Shown one piece after another: positions 45,049 through 54,381 of a stretch of DNA of 64,000 nt; within the stretch, counting starts at the first letter, position 1; every line of letters starts with the position of its first letter. The position numbers and the translations under genes were made by a program. The DNA lies in contig NZ_JAUSRN010000002.1 of assembly GCF_030811855.1 (NCBI RefSeq), forward strand, positions 558,001 to 622,000, written 5' to 3'. The notes under the pieces are model-generated. The model worked only from the letters and a program-made list of their open reading frames with translations, was not told where the DNA came from and did not search any database. The stretch is from Variovorax paradoxus (lineage in GTDB: Bacteria > Pseudomonadota > Gammaproteobacteria > Burkholderiales > Burkholderiaceae_C).

Positions 45049-46212
45049 GGGCGCCTTCAAACCCCAGGTGGCGCGCGCTCCCAGCGCGATGACACCGCCC
45101 ACTACCCAGAAAACGCCCGCGATCCCGATCAGCGCACCAATCGATCCGAACAACATCGGCATCGCCACGCTGGAGGCATTGATGGTCATGAGGCGCAGGC
45201 CCAGCGCTTCGCCGTGGCGTGCGTGCGGCGTGATCTGGTGCAGCATGCTCATCACCATCGGCTGGACCGCGCCAAGCGCAAAGCCCAGGATCACCGAGCA
45301 CAGCCCCATGGTCAAGGCCGAGTCGAGCAGCGGATAGACCGCAAACACCGCGGCCGTGACGATGGTGGAGCTCAGGATCACGCTGCGCTCCGAGGCGCGA
45401 GACGCAATCAGGGGCAGCACCACCCGGATCACGGCCGCGGCGATGGCGAAAGCCCCGAGGATCGAGCCAATCACCGAAGCGCTGATGCCGCGGTCATGCC
45501 CCAGCACCGGCAGCACGAAGGCGTGCACGTCCCAGCTCGACGATTGCAGCCAGTTCACGAACAGCAGGCGGCGGAACATCGGCTCGCGCAGCAGGTCCCA
45601 GGCCCGCGTGGGCGCAGCCCCTGCGACGGGCGCAATGCGCGGCGGCTCGTGCGCGCCGCGCGCAAGCAGCCAGCAGGCGATCGGCAGTGCCGCCATGACC
45701 GCGAAGCAGACCCGGAAGGCCAGCATGTCCGCCGGCGCGCGCCCGGCATGGTCGATCAAGAGGCCGGCGAGGAACGGACCGACAAAGTTGGCAGCGGCGG
45801 GCGCAATCGCCAGCCAGCTGAACACCCGCTTGAGCTGATTGGCATTGGTGGCGGAGCGGCCCACGTGGCGCTGCAGCGCGATCACGGTCGCGCCCGTGGC
45901 CCCGCCCGTGAGCAGCGCTGCAACGCACATGACCGGGAAGGTTGGAAAGACGAGCGCGAGGCCCGCGCCGGCCGAAGCCGCGATGACCGAAAGCCACAGC
46001 GGCCGCTTGAAGCCATAACGGTCGGCAAAGCGTCCCGCCGGAAGGGCAAGGAAAACCTGCGTGAGCGCGAACAGTGCAATCAGCACGCCGACCGCTGCCG
46101 CGCTGTATCCCTGTTGCAGCGCCAGCAGCGGAGTTGCGAGCCGCATGCCGGCCATGGTGGCGTGCAGGCAGACCTGGGCGCCGATGACGCGCAGCAGTTC
46201 GGAGCCTTTCAC
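45043..46212 (-). CDS. MFS transporter
   Basis: A 389-residue major-facilitator protein with about twelve transmembrane helices. The cytoplasmic loop between helices 2 and 3 reads GRFADRYGFKRPLW, the classic GxxxDRxGRR-type motif. It begins with GTG at 46212, whose first bases overlap the rmuC stop as GTGA, indicating translational coupling. It is the last gene of a minus-strand run with pncB, an antiporter, a hydroxyacid dehydrogenase and rmuC. Substrate and direction are unknown. It converges on the LOG gene, overlapping by 6 bases. Confidence 0.9.
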   Translation of the reverse strand: MKGSELLRVIGAQVCLHATMAGMRLATPLLALQQGYSAAAVGVLIALFALTQVFLALPAGRFADRYGFKRPLWLSVIAASAGAGLALVFPTFPVMCVAALLTGGATGATVIALQRHVGRSATNANQLKRVFSWLAIAPAAANFVGPFLAGLLIDHAGRAPADMLAFRVCFAVMAALPIACWLLARGAHEPPRIAPVAGAAPTRAWDLLREPMFRRLLFVNWLQSSSWDVHAFVLPVLGHDRGISASVIGSILGAFAIAAAVIRVVLPLIASRASERSVILSSTIVTAAVFAVYPLLDSALTMGLCSVILGFALGAVQPMVMSMLHQITPHARHGEALGLRLMTINASSVAMPMLFGSIGALIGIAGVFWVVGGVIALGARATWGLKAPL

Positions 46213-47588
46213 GGGGTGTCGTCGCCCTCGCTGTCGGTTGCTTCAGCCGTGGAAGGCAACAGCGCCTGCGACTGCGCCTCGGGCAGCGCCTCGACCTTGC
46301 GCAGCGCAAGTCGCATCTGCTTGGCGCGCGTATCCGCCTTGTCGAGCGTGTCGGACGCCTTGGCCACCTGCTCCTTGATGCGCGACACCCATTCGCCATA
46401 GCGCTCGAACTCGGTTTTGACCGCGCCCAGCACCTTCCAGACTTCGGAGGCCTGATGCTCCAGCGCCAGCGTGCGAAAGCCCATGTGCAGGCTGTTGAGC
46501 ATGGCGAGCAAGGTGGTCGGTCCTGCCAGTGTCACGCGGTGCTGGCGCTGGATGGCGTCCATCAGGCCCGGCCGGCGCAGCACTTCGGCGTAGAGGCTTT
46601 CGACGGGCAGGAACAGGATGGCGAAATCCGTGGTGTGCGGCGCGGCAAGGTAGTTCTCGGCAATCGACCTGGCCTCGCTGCGTATGCGCGCTTCGAGCGC
46701 CTTGGCCGCAAGCTCGGCAGCGACGGCGTCGGCGCGCTCGTGCGCATCGATCAGGCGTTCATAGTCGTCGCGCGGAAACTTGGCATCGATGGGCAGCCAC
46801 ACCGGGGCACCGTCGCCGCCCCGGCCCGGGAACCGGATGGCAAAGTCGACGCGCTGGCCGCTGCGCGGCTTGGTCTCGACCTGCTTGGCGTACTGGTCGG
46901 GCGTGAGCACCTGCTCGAGCAGCGCCTCGAGCTGAACCTCGCCGAACACGCCGCGCGTCTTCACGTTGGTCAGCACGCGCTGCAGGCTGCCGACGCCCAC
47001 CGCCAGGGTCTGCATTTCGCCCAAGCCCTTGTGCACCTGTTCGAGCCGGTCGGCCACCTGCTTGAAGCTTTCGCCCAGGCGGGCTTCGAGCGTGCTCTGC
47101 AGCTTCTCGTCGACCGTCTTGCGCATTTCGTCGAGCTTGGCGGTGTTGCTCTGCTGCAGCTGCGCGAGCTGCGTTTCCATGGTCGTGCGCACTTCGGCCA
47201 GGCGGCGTGCGTTCGACTCGCTCAGGCCTTGCAGCTGGGTATTGAGCGTGTCGGCGAGGATCTTCTGCAAGGCCGCGAGCTGCAGCGAAAAAGCGTCCAG
47301 CTGCGCGTTCTGCGTGCGCGTGGCCTCCGCGCCCTGCTGCACCAGCGCTTGCTGAAAAGTGGCGAAGGCCTGCGCGGTTTCCTGCCGCGCGCCACGCGAG
47401 CTTTCGCCAATCTCATGGCGCAGTTCGCGCTCGGTGCGTTCGTTGGCTGCGCCCATGGCGGCCAGCACCGTCAGCATCTCGCTGTGGTCGGGCCTGGGCG
47501 GCCGCCGCGCGAGCAGCCAGACCAGCAGCGCGAGCTGCACGACGGCGAGCGCCGCCAGCAGAAGAAGAATCAAGTCAGGAAGTTCCAA
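46209..47588 (-). CDS. rmuC: DNA recombination protein RmuC
   Basis: A 459-residue protein of the RmuC family (DUF195). An N-terminal transmembrane helix (about 5-28, LILLLLAALAVVQLALLVWLL) is followed by a long coiled coil (about 60-200, with EATRTQNAQLDAFSLQ and heptad-like LAEVRTTMETQLAQLQ). The nuclease-like domain includes KTRGVFGEVQLEALLEQVLTPDQY and LPIDAKFPRDDYERL. RmuC limits certain inversions in E. coli and has roles in defence against incoming DNA; the mechanism is uncertain. It lies 30 bases after the hydroxyacid dehydrogenase gene and its stop overlaps the MFS start. Confidence 0.95.
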   Translation of the reverse strand: MELPDLILLLLAALAVVQLALLVWLLARRPPRPDHSEMLTVLAAMGAANERTERELRHEIGESSRGARQETAQAFATFQQALVQQGAEATRTQNAQLDAFSLQLAALQKILADTLNTQLQGLSESNARRLAEVRTTMETQLAQLQQSNTAKLDEMRKTVDEKLQSTLEARLGESFKQVADRLEQVHKGLGEMQTLAVGVGSLQRVLTNVKTRGVFGEVQLEALLEQVLTPDQYAKQVETKPRSGQRVDFAIRFPGRGGDGAPVWLPIDAKFPRDDYERLIDAHERADAVAAELAAKALEARIRSEARSIAENYLAAPHTTDFAILFLPVESLYAEVLRRPGLMDAIQRQHRVTLAGPTTLLAMLNSLHMGFRTLALEHQASEVWKVLGAVKTEFERYGEWVSRIKEQVAKASDTLDKADTRAKQMRLALRKVEALPEAQSQALLPSTAEATDSEGDDTP

Positions 47589-47618
47589 GGTCGAATTGCG
47601 TCGCTGCTCGCCGCTTGT

Positions 47619-48605
47619 TTATTTGCCGGCCGGCGGAACGGGCGTGACGGGCGTCAGCGCTCCCTTGCCGCTGAACCAGGCGATGAGATTGTCCGCCGCA
47701 AGATCGGCCATGGCGCGGCGCGTGGGCACGGTGGCACTCGCGATGTGCGGCGTCAGCACCACGTTGGGCACGGTCAGCAGGTCGGGGTGGACCTTGGGCT
47801 CGCCTTCGAATACGTCGAGACCCGCCGCCGAAATGCGCTTCTCGCGCAAGGCCACGGCCAGCGCCGCGTCGTCGACGATGCCGCCGCGCGCAATGTTCAC
47901 CAGCGTGGCAGTCGGCTTCATCAGCGCGAGCTCGGCCGCGCCGATGGTGTGGTGCGACGCCGGCGAATAGGGGACCACCAACACCACGTGGTCGGCGGTC
48001 TTAAGGAGCTCTTCCTTGCTCACGTAGCTGGCCTTGCATTCGGCCTCCAGCGCGACGTCTAGGCGCGAGCGGTTGTGATAGACCACCTTCATGCCGAAGC
48101 CGTGCGCGCCGCGCTTGGCAATGCCCTGCCCGATGCGGCCCATGCCGATGATGCCGAGCGTCGAGCCGTGGATGTCGGAGCCGGCGAACATGTCGAAGCT
48201 CCACTTTTGCCACTTGCCCGCGCGCAGGAAGTGTTCGCTTTCGGTGATGCGCCGGGCCGTGGCCATCAGCAGTGCAAAGCCGAAGTCGGCCGTCGTTTCG
48301 GTGAGCACGTCGGGCGCATTAGTGCCGAGCACGCCGTGCGCGGCCATCGCGTCGACGTCGAAGTTGTTGTAGCCCACGGCCATGTTGGCGCAGATCTTCA
48401 GGTCAGGACAGGCGTCGAGCACCGCGGCGTCGATGCGCTCGCTGCCGGTGGTGAAGGCGCCCTGCTTGCCTTTGAGCTTGGCGATCAGTTGCTCTTTGCT
48501 CCAGCTCTCGTCGGCCTGGTTCGACTCGACTTCGAAATGCTGCGAGAGGCGCTCGATGGTTTCCGGAAAGATCGCGCGGGCGACCAGGATCTTGGGCTTG
48601 CTCAT
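47619..48605 (-). CDS. D-2-hydroxyacid dehydrogenase (glyoxylate/hydroxypyruvate reductase type)
   Basis: A 328-residue NAD(P)-dependent dehydrogenase. The nucleotide fold shows STLGIIGMGRIGQGIAKRGAHGFGMKVVYHNR (about 150-180). The catalytic triad positions are Arg in NIARGGIVDD, Glu in LDVFEGEPKV, and His in VLTPHIASAT. It reduces glyoxylate or hydroxypyruvate (GhrB/GyaR-like); the exact substrate is inferred from similarity. The ATG at 48605 starts MSKPKILVARAIFP; a frame to 48620 opens earlier but is unlikely. It lies 11 bases after the antiporter gene in a minus-strand run. Confidence 0.92.
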   Translation of the reverse strand: MSKPKILVARAIFPETIERLSQHFEVESNQADESWSKEQLIAKLKGKQGAFTTGSERIDAAVLDACPDLKICANMAVGYNNFDVDAMAAHGVLGTNAPDVLTETTADFGFALLMATARRITESEHFLRAGKWQKWSFDMFAGSDIHGSTLGIIGMGRIGQGIAKRGAHGFGMKVVYHNRSRLDVALEAECKASYVSKEELLKTADHVVLVVPYSPASHHTIGAAELALMKPTATLVNIARGGIVDDAALAVALREKRISAAGLDVFEGEPKVHPDLLTVPNVVLTPHIASATVPTRRAMADLAADNLIAWFSGKGALTPVTPVPPAGK

Positions 48606-48616
48606 GATGTTTGCAC

Positions 48617-50029
48617 TCAACGGAAGAAGATGAAGGTGGAAAGAACGAACAACGGAATGAGGACGGCCACGGACCAGCCCATGTAGCCGAAGAAGCTCGG
48701 CATGCGCACGCCGCGGCTCTCGGCAATGGCCTTGACCATGAGGTTGGGTGCGTTGCCGATGTAGCTGTTGGCGCCCATGAATACCGAGCCGGCAGAAATG
48801 GCGGCCAGCGTGGTGGCGTAGGTGGTCATGAGCGTGGCCGCATCGCCGCCCGCGGTGTTGAAGAACACCAGGTAGGTGGGCGCGTTGTCGAGAAACGAGC
48901 TCAGGATGCCTGAAGCCCAGAAATACATGGCCGGATCAGGCTGGCCGTCGGGCTTTGTCACGGCCGCAATCACCGCTGCGAACGGCCCGTTCGCGCCGGC
49001 CTTGAGCATTGCGATCACCGGGACGATGGTGAGGAAGATGCCCGCGAACAGTTTGGCCACCTCGGCCATCGGGCCCCATTCGAACTGGTTGTCGGCATGC
49101 ACCTTGGCCGAAGTGGTCTTGAACGAGAGCAGCGTGATGGCGATGAGCCCGACGTCGCGCACCAGCCCCGGTAGGCCGACGTGCGTGCCGAACACGTCGA
49201 AGCCGACGGGTGATTTCCAGATGCCGGAGAGCAACACCAGGAAGACCACTCCGCCCAGCAGCCAGAAATTGGCGGCGCCGTCGAAGCCGATGCGGCGGGT
49301 GTCCGGCGTCGGGTCGATCGGCAGCACGCCCTGCTTGCGGTAGTAGTGGCGGTCGATCACGTAGAACAGCGCGAGCAGCAGGCCGACGAGAAACAGCGTT
49401 TCAGGCAGGATGTTTTGCGCCGTCCAGAAAAAGTCGACGCCCTTCAGAAAGCCGAGGAACAGCGGCGGATCGCCCAGTGGCGTGAGCGAGCCGCCCGCAT
49501 TCGACACGATGAAGATGAAGAACACCACCACGTGCGCCTTGCTCAAGCGGTTGTCGTTGGCGCGGATCAGCGGCCGGATCAGCAGCATCGAGGCGCCCGT
49601 CGTCCCCATCAGGCTCGCGAGCACCGCGCCAATGGCGAGGATGGCCGTGTTGAGCCCGGGCGCGCCGTGCAGGTTGCCCCGGATGTGGATGCCACCTGCC
49701 ACCGTGAACAGCGCGGTGAGCAAGATGATGAAGGGGATGTATTCCTCGACCAGCGCGTGCACCAGCTGGGAACCAGCCAGCGGCGCGCCGTGGATTGCGG
49801 CAAAGGGAAGCAGGAACGCCAGCGCCCAGGCGGCCGAGATCTTGCCGTAGTGGTGATGCCAGACCGAAGGGGCGAGCAGCGGCATCAGCGCAATGGACAG
49901 CAGCAGGCCTGCGAACGGAATGCCCCAGATCGCCGACAGCTTGCTGCCGTCGAGGTCGGCGGCCATGGCAAGCGCCGGAAACATCATCGGCAGCACCGCG
50001 GCTGCCGCCAGGCGAACTGTTTTTTTCAT
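48617..50029 (-). CDS. NhaD/ArsB-superfamily sodium:proton antiporter
   Basis: A 470-residue inner-membrane protein with a signal-like first helix (MKKTVRLAAAAVLPMMFPALAMAADLDG) and about a dozen membrane segments. Characteristic stretches are SNAGGSLTPLGDPPLFLGFLKGV and the C-terminal LSSFLDNAPTYLVFFNTAGG, the half-helix motifs of the ion-transporter superfamily. The family exchanges Na+ or Li+ for protons. The ATG at 50029 follows GAGCC-type purines; a longer frame to 50383 overlaps pncB and is rejected. It lies between pncB (26-base gap) and the hydroxyacid dehydrogenase gene (11-base gap). Confidence 0.9.
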   Translation of the reverse strand: MKKTVRLAAAAVLPMMFPALAMAADLDGSKLSAIWGIPFAGLLLSIALMPLLAPSVWHHHYGKISAAWALAFLLPFAAIHGAPLAGSQLVHALVEEYIPFIILLTALFTVAGGIHIRGNLHGAPGLNTAILAIGAVLASLMGTTGASMLLIRPLIRANDNRLSKAHVVVFFIFIVSNAGGSLTPLGDPPLFLGFLKGVDFFWTAQNILPETLFLVGLLLALFYVIDRHYYRKQGVLPIDPTPDTRRIGFDGAANFWLLGGVVFLVLLSGIWKSPVGFDVFGTHVGLPGLVRDVGLIAITLLSFKTTSAKVHADNQFEWGPMAEVAKLFAGIFLTIVPVIAMLKAGANGPFAAVIAAVTKPDGQPDPAMYFWASGILSSFLDNAPTYLVFFNTAGGDAATLMTTYATTLAAISAGSVFMGANSYIGNAPNLMVKAIAESRGVRMPSFFGYMGWSVAVLIPLFVLSTFIFFR

Positions 50030-50055
50030 TGGAGCCGTGCCGTACCAGACGGGCA

Positions 50056-51276
50056 TCAGGCGGGCGGCTGTTCGATCTCGAACACCTGGCGCAGGTAGGC
50101 CAGGTATTTCTCGTCCTCGCACATGTTCTTGGACGGAGTGTCCGACAGCTTGGCCACCGGCTGGCCGTTGCAGGTGATCATCTTGATGACGATCTGCAGC
50201 GGCTCGTAGCCAAGGTCGTTGGTGAGGTTGGTGCCGATGCCGAACGCCAGTTGGCAGCGGCCGCGGAACTGCTGGTAGAGCTCGATGGTGCGCGGCACGG
50301 TGAGGCTGTCGCTGAAGATCAGCGTCTTGGTGCGCGGATCGACCCGGTTCGCGATGTAGTGGGCCAGCATGCGCTCGCCCCACTGGAACGGATCCCCGCT
50401 GTCGTGGCGCGCGCCATCGAACAGCTTGCAGAAGTAAAGATCAAAGTCGCGCAGGAAGGCGCTCATGCCGTAGACGTCGGACAGCGCAATGCCCAGGTCG
50501 CCGCGGTATTCGCGAGCCCAGCTCTCGAAGCCGAAGATCTGGCTGTCGCGCAGCCGCGGGCCGAGGCCCTGGCAGGCTTGCAAATATTCGTGCGCCATGG
50601 TGCCGAGCGGAATGAGCCCGAGCTTCATGGCATAGAGCACGTTGCTGGTGCCCGCAAGCTGGGGCAGCCGCGCGCCGGGCTGGGCCAGCACCGGCGGCGA
50701 GGTGACGGCGCCGAGCCTGTTGTTCAGCGTCCGCAGAACCTCTTCGTGCCAGTCCTTGGAGAAGCGGCGGCGTGTGCCGTAGTCGGCAATCTTGAGATCG
50801 GCCAGGCCTGCATCCTGCAGTTCCCCGATCTTGGTTTCAAGGCGCCGGCGGCCTTCTGCGAAATCGGGCTTCTTCTGCGTATTGCGAAAGTAGACCTCGT
50901 TCACGATCGCGAGCACCGGGATCTCGAAAAGGATGGTGTGCAGCCACGGTCCCTTGATGCGGATCTCGAGCTCGCCCGAGGGCTGGGGCGTGATGCTGAT
51001 GTATTTCTCATTGAGCCGGAACAGGCCCAGGAAGTCGACGAAGTCGCTCTTGATGAAGCGCATCGAGCGCAAGTAGGTGAGTTCGGCGTCGCGAAACTGC
51101 AGTGAGCAAAGGCTTCGCACCTCTTCGCGGATCTGGCCTGCGAACTGGGCCAGGTCGATGCCCGGGTTGCGGCACTTGAACCGGTACTCGACCTGGGCCC
51201 CGGGGAAGTGATGCAGGACGACCTGCATCATGGTGAACTTGTAGAGGTCAGTGTCGAGCAGGCTGTGAATGATCAT
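50056..51276 (-). CDS. pncB: Nicotinate phosphoribosyltransferase
   Basis: The 406-residue enzyme that makes nicotinate mononucleotide from nicotinate and PRPP, with ATP hydrolysis, in NAD salvage. The family start [37 protein letters not shown], the phospho-histidine region GTMAHEY and the phosphoribosyl-binding segment [16 protein letters not shown] are present. Length is normal. It heads a minus-strand run ending in the MFS gene. It is divergent from the CsbD gene, with 181 bases between the starts. Confidence 0.96.
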   Translation of the reverse strand: MIIHSLLDTDLYKFTMMQVVLHHFPGAQVEYRFKCRNPGIDLAQFAGQIREEVRSLCSLQFRDAELTYLRSMRFIKSDFVDFLGLFRLNEKYISITPQPSGELEIRIKGPWLHTILFEIPVLAIVNEVYFRNTQKKPDFAEGRRRLETKIGELQDAGLADLKIADYGTRRRFSKDWHEEVLRTLNNRLGAVTSPPVLAQPGARLPQLAGTSNVLYAMKLGLIPLGTMAHEYLQACQGLGPRLRDSQIFGFESWAREYRGDLGIALSDVYGMSAFLRDFDLYFCKLFDGARHDSGDPFQWGERMLAHYIANRVDPRTKTLIFSDSLTVPRTIELYQQFRGRCQLAFGIGTNLTNDLGYEPLQIVIKMITCNGQPVAKLSDTPSKNMCEDEKYLAYLRQVFEIEQPPA

Positions 51277-51457
51277 GGTGCTGTTGCGGCGCGCGTTGTC
51301 CCGGGCTTTTTCGGCGTGCGTCCGATTATCACGGGCAGCGTCGGCTTGTGCCTACGGAGCCAGCACTGGGCGTCCTACCGTCAGGGTGAATAGGCCCCGC
51401 GACAGTGTGTTCACGGCGGCCATGGGCTCGCCGAATCAACCTTACAAGGAGATTCGC

Positions 51458-51691
51458 ATGAACAAGGACACCATCGAAGGCAACTGGAAACAGCTCAAGG
51501 GCAAGGTCAAGGAGCAATGGGGCAAGTTGACCGACGATGACTTCGACGTGATTGCGGGCAAGCGCGACCAGCTGCTCGGCCGCATTCAGGAACGCCACGG
51601 CATCAGCCGCGACGAGGCCGAAAAACAGGTCAAGGACTGGGAAACGCGAGACGGCCGCACGCCGGAAACCCTCTGGTACGAAAAGTATTGA
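51458..51691 (+). CDS. CsbD-family stress protein
   Basis: A 77-residue hydrophilic protein of the CsbD family, beginning MNKDTIEGNWKQLKGKVKEQWGKLTDDD. It lacks cysteine and is highly charged, with helical segments. CsbD-like proteins are general stress proteins of unknown molecular role, often under stress sigma factors. CAAGGAG lies upstream of the ATG at a good distance. It precedes a secreted cysteine-repeat protein by 25 bases, so the two may be co-transcribed. Confidence 0.93.
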   Translation: MNKDTIEGNWKQLKGKVKEQWGKLTDDDFDVIAGKRDQLLGRIQERHGISRDEAEKQVKDWETRDGRTPETLWYEKY

Positions 51692-51716
51692 TCCACTCAA
51701 CCACAAGGAAAAACCA

Positions 51717-52124
51717 ATGAAAAAACATCTGCTCATGCTCGCGCTTGCCTCGACCTGCTTCATGGCCACCCAGGCCGGAGCGATGACCAAGGACGAGTAC
51801 AAGGCCGGCAAGGAAAAGATCGAGGCCGACTACAAGGCCGCCAAGGCCCAGTGCGACGCGCTGAAGGACAACGCGAAGGACGTCTGCCAGAAGGAAGCCA
51901 AGGGCAAGGAAAACGTGGCGAAGGCCGAACTCGAACAGCAATACAAGCCGAGCGACGCCCATGCCCGCAAGGTGGCTGAAGAGAAGGTGAAGGCCAATTA
52001 CGAAGTCGCCAAGGAAAAGTGCGACGACCAGGCCGGCGATGCCAAGGCAGCCTGCGTGAAGCAGGCCAAGGCCGACGAATCGCAAGGCAAGGCCGACATC
52101 AAGGCCATGAAGAAGTCCATGTAA
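51717..52124 (+). CDS. Periplasmic lysine/alanine-rich protein with two CX10C repeats
   Basis: A 135-residue secreted protein I cannot assign. A signal peptide (MKKHLLMLALASTCFMATQAGA, cut after about 22) precedes two tandem helical repeats. Repeat A (residues 34-72) has Cys46 and Cys57, and repeat B (90-128) has Cys102 and Cys113; each pair is spaced by ten residues and the units align without gaps at 16 of 39 identical positions. Lysine and alanine dominate, with a helical-hairpin look. It follows CsbD by 25 bases, which suggests a stress link. AAGGAA lies before the ATG and a hairpin terminator follows. Confidence 0.75.
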   Translation: MKKHLLMLALASTCFMATQAGAMTKDEYKAGKEKIEADYKAAKAQCDALKDNAKDVCQKEAKGKENVAKAELEQQYKPSDAHARKVAEEKVKANYEVAKEKCDDQAGDAKAACVKQAKADESQGKADIKAMKKSM

Positions 52125-52159
52125 GAACCCCCGTGGCCCGAGCGGCTGCGTGGCAAGAG

Positions 52160-52187
52160 ACAACGGCGCCCGAGGGCGCCGTTTGTC
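52160..52187. terminator. Bidirectional hairpin between the cysteine-repeat gene and the thioesterase
   Basis: ACGGCGCC and GGCGCCGT pair around CGAG at 52163-52182. On the plus strand TTGTCTTT follows, a weak T-tract; it can serve both convergent genes. Confidence 0.7.
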
Positions 52188-52193
52188 TTTAAA

Positions 52194-52637
52194 TCAGGCC
52201 TTTAGCGAGTCGACCACCCGCTGCAGCGCCTCGGGCAAAGGCACTGGCCGCTGCGTGGCACGGTCCACGTACACGTGCACGAAATGGCCCTGTGCGGCCG
52301 CCGTGTCGGCGCCCTCCGCAAAGAGAGCGATCTCGTAACGCACGCTCGAGCGGCCCGCCTGGGCCACCCTGATCCCTGCTTCGACCGTCTGTGGAAACGC
52401 GATGGGAGCGAAATAGTTGCACTGCGTTTCGACCACGAAGCCAATGATCTGCCCCTGGTGGATGTCGAGCGCGCCGCGCTCGATCAGCAGCGCGTTCACC
52501 GCCGTGTCGAACCAGCTGTAGTAGACGACGTTGTTGACGTGGCCGTACATGTCGTTGTCGGCCCACCGCGTGGGGATGCTGCGAAATGCGCGGTAGCTGC
52601 TTCTGGCGTTCGGCGTGGGTTTGTTGGCGGAGCTCAT
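52194..52637 (-). CDS. Hotdog-fold acyl-CoA thioesterase
   Basis: A 147-residue 4-hydroxybenzoyl-CoA thioesterase-like hotdog protein. The catalytic loop reads [25 protein letters not shown], with the aspartate typical of this subclass at about residue 28, then the core [25 protein letters not shown]. It hydrolyses an acyl-CoA thioester; the substrate is not known. The ATG at 52637 shares its base A with the TGA of the upstream deacetylase gene (TGATG), so both are translated from one transcript. Confidence 0.93.
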   Translation of the reverse strand: MSSANKPTPNARSSYRAFRSIPTRWADNDMYGHVNNVVYYSWFDTAVNALLIERGALDIHQGQIIGFVVETQCNYFAPIAFPQTVEAGIRVAQAGRSSVRYEIALFAEGADTAAAQGHFVHVYVDRATQRPVPLPEALQRVVDSLKA

Positions 52638-53569
52638 CACGCGGCATTTTGCCAGCGGCGCCAATAGTCGAAGGCCACCCTGAAGGTGCCGAGCTGCACC
52701 TGCACCGTTTCGGCAATATCGGTCGCGTAGCCGCCGGCCATCGCAAAGGCCAGCGGAATGCGGCGCTGCCAGGCCCAGTCGAACACGCGCCGGTCGCGCG
52801 CCTCCAGGCCGTCGAAGCTCAGCTTGAGCCGGCCGAGCCGGTCGCGCTCGAAGGGGTCGGCGCCCGCCAGGTAGATCACCAGTCCGGGCGAAAAGCGCCG
52901 GTCGAGCTCGTCCAGCGCATGCTCGAGCGCGGTGAGGTATTCGGCATCGCCGCAGCCGTCGGGCAACTCCACGTCCAGGTCGCTCGCCTCCTTGCGAAAG
53001 GGGAAGTTCTTCTGCCCGTGCAGGGAGAGCGTGAAGACGCTCGGGTCATTGCGGAAGATGCTGGCCGTGCCATTGCCCTGGTGCACGTCCAGGTCGATCA
53101 CCGCAATGCGCAGCTGTCGGCCGCTGCGGCCATGCTCCGCCTGCATCAGCCGCGCGGCCACGGCGGCATCGTTGAAAACGCAGAATCCCCCTCCCTTGTC
53201 GGCGTAGGCATGGTGCGTGCCGCCCGCCATGTTGGCCGCCACCCCGCCGGCAAACGCGGCGCGGCAGGCGGCAATGGTCGCCCCGGTGGAACGGCGCGAA
53301 CGCTCGACCATCGCCTCGCTCCAGGGAAAGCCGATCTCCCGCATGGCCTGCGGGCTCACGCTGCCGTCGCTGATGGCGGCGATCCACTGCGGCGTGTGGG
53401 CCAGCGCCAGCTCGCCATCGCTGGCGCGGGGCGCCTGTTCCATCTCCACAGCCGGCAGGTGCTCCAGCAATCGGTCGCGCAGCAAGGCATAACGGGACAT
53501 GGGGAACCGGTGGCCGGGGGGCAGGGGCAGCACGAACTGGCCGGAATAGAAGGCGCGCATGGCCTGCAT
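52637..53569 (-). CDS. Histone-deacetylase-family amidohydrolase
   Basis: A 310-residue member of the arginase/deacetylase fold. Catalytic histidine pair and active-site segment [23 protein letters not shown] (about 140-160); zinc-ligand segments [13 protein letters not shown] (Asp, His) and [14 protein letters not shown] (Asp). Prokaryotic members deacetylate polyamines, acetoin-related compounds or proteins; the substrate is unknown. Possible starts are ATG 53569 or 53560. It is transcribed with the thioesterase gene. An acyl/acetyl-removing pair is thus suggested. Confidence 0.92.
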   Translation of the reverse strand: MQAMRAFYSGQFVLPLPPGHRFPMSRYALLRDRLLEHLPAVEMEQAPRASDGELALAHTPQWIAAISDGSVSPQAMREIGFPWSEAMVERSRRSTGATIAACRAAFAGGVAANMAGGTHHAYADKGGGFCVFNDAAVAARLMQAEHGRSGRQLRIAVIDLDVHQGNGTASIFRNDPSVFTLSLHGQKNFPFRKEASDLDVELPDGCGDAEYLTALEHALDELDRRFSPGLVIYLAGADPFERDRLGRLKLSFDGLEARDRRVFDWAWQRRIPLAFAMAGGYATDIAETVQVQLGTFRVAFDYWRRWQNAA

Positions 53570-53607
53570 TCTGGGGCGCCGCGCGAATTTAGAAAGTGTG
53601 TTCTAAA

Positions 53608-53624
53608 TTGCTGCAAAGCAGCAA
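53608..53624. promoter_or_regulatory. PhaR-type operator upstream of the phasin promoter
   Basis: TTGCTGC and GCAGCAA are perfect 7-base arms around AAA, containing CTGC-N3-GCAG, the motif described for the polyhydroxybutyrate-responsive repressor PhaR. It ends 8 bases upstream of the phasin -35 box. A second copy with one mismatch lies at 53670-53680 (CTGCACCGCAA). Confidence 0.65.
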
Positions 53625-53631
53625 AACCCCC

Positions 53632-53659
53632 TTGATTGGAAATCTGTGCTGCCTATACT
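53632..53659 (+). promoter_or_regulatory. Phasin promoter
   Basis: TTGATT (53632-53637) and TATACT (53654-53659) are 16 bases apart, 81 bases upstream of the phasin ATG. Confidence 0.6.
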
Positions 53660-53740
53660 TGAGGCCATGCTGCACCGCAACATAGACGACGAGGGGCAGC
53701 GCAATCGTGAACCGACCACCCATCTTTCTGGAGTTTTCAA

Positions 53741-54292
53741 ATGGCCCTGACCGCTGACCAAATCCTCGCCGCCCAAAAAGCAAACCTCGAAACCCTGTTC
53801 GGCCTGACCACCAAGGCTTTCGAAGGCGTGGAGAAGCTCGTCGAACTGAACGTGACGGCTTCCAAGGCTGCGCTGGTCGAGGCCGCTGGCACCGCTCAAG
53901 CCGCCCTGAACGTCAAGGACGCGCAAGAACTGCTGACGCTGCAAGCCAGCCTGTTCCAGCCCCTGGCCGAAAAGACCGCCGCCTACAGCCGTCATCTGTA
54001 TGACATCGCCCAAGGCACCGGCGCCGAATTCACCAAGGCTTTCGAAACCAAGGCTGCTGAAGCCCAGCAAACCTTCGTCGGCCTGGTCGACAGCGCTTCC
54101 AAGAACGCACCCGCCGGCTCGGAAACCGCCGTCGCCGTGCTGAAGAGCGCCGTGGCTGCCGCCAACAACGCTTTCGAATCGGTCCAGAAGGCTGTCAAGC
54201 AAGCTTCCGACGTCGCTGAAGCCAACTTCAACGCCGTGTCGTCGCAAGCTGTTGCCGCCGCCAAGACCGCGACCACCACGCGCAAGCGCTAA
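53741..54292 (+). CDS. Phasin family protein
   Basis: A 183-residue, helix-rich, alanine-rich phasin (Phasin_2 type): [37 protein letters not shown], then [38 protein letters not shown]. Phasins coat polyhydroxyalkanoate granules and control their number and size. A ribosome site GGAG lies 9 bases before the ATG. A promoter with a PhaR-type operator precedes it, consistent with induction when polyester accumulates. The polymerase genes are not in this window. A terminator follows. Confidence 0.95.
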   Translation: MALTADQILAAQKANLETLFGLTTKAFEGVEKLVELNVTASKAALVEAAGTAQAALNVKDAQELLTLQASLFQPLAEKTAAYSRHLYDIAQGTGAEFTKAFETKAAEAQQTFVGLVDSASKNAPAGSETAVAVLKSAVAAANNAFESVQKAVKQASDVAEANFNAVSSQAVAAAKTATTTRKR

Positions 54293-54340
54293 GCCGCCCG
54301 CTACACAAGTTGTCTCCTTGGGTCCTCACGGATCCAATTC

Positions 54341-54371
54341 AGGCCTCATCCTCGGATGAGGCCTTTTTTTT
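54341..54371 (+). terminator. Terminator after the phasin gene
   Basis: AGGCCTCATC pairs with GATGAGGCCT around CTCG, followed by eight T residues. Confidence 0.9.
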
Positions 54372-54381
54372 GAGCACTTTT

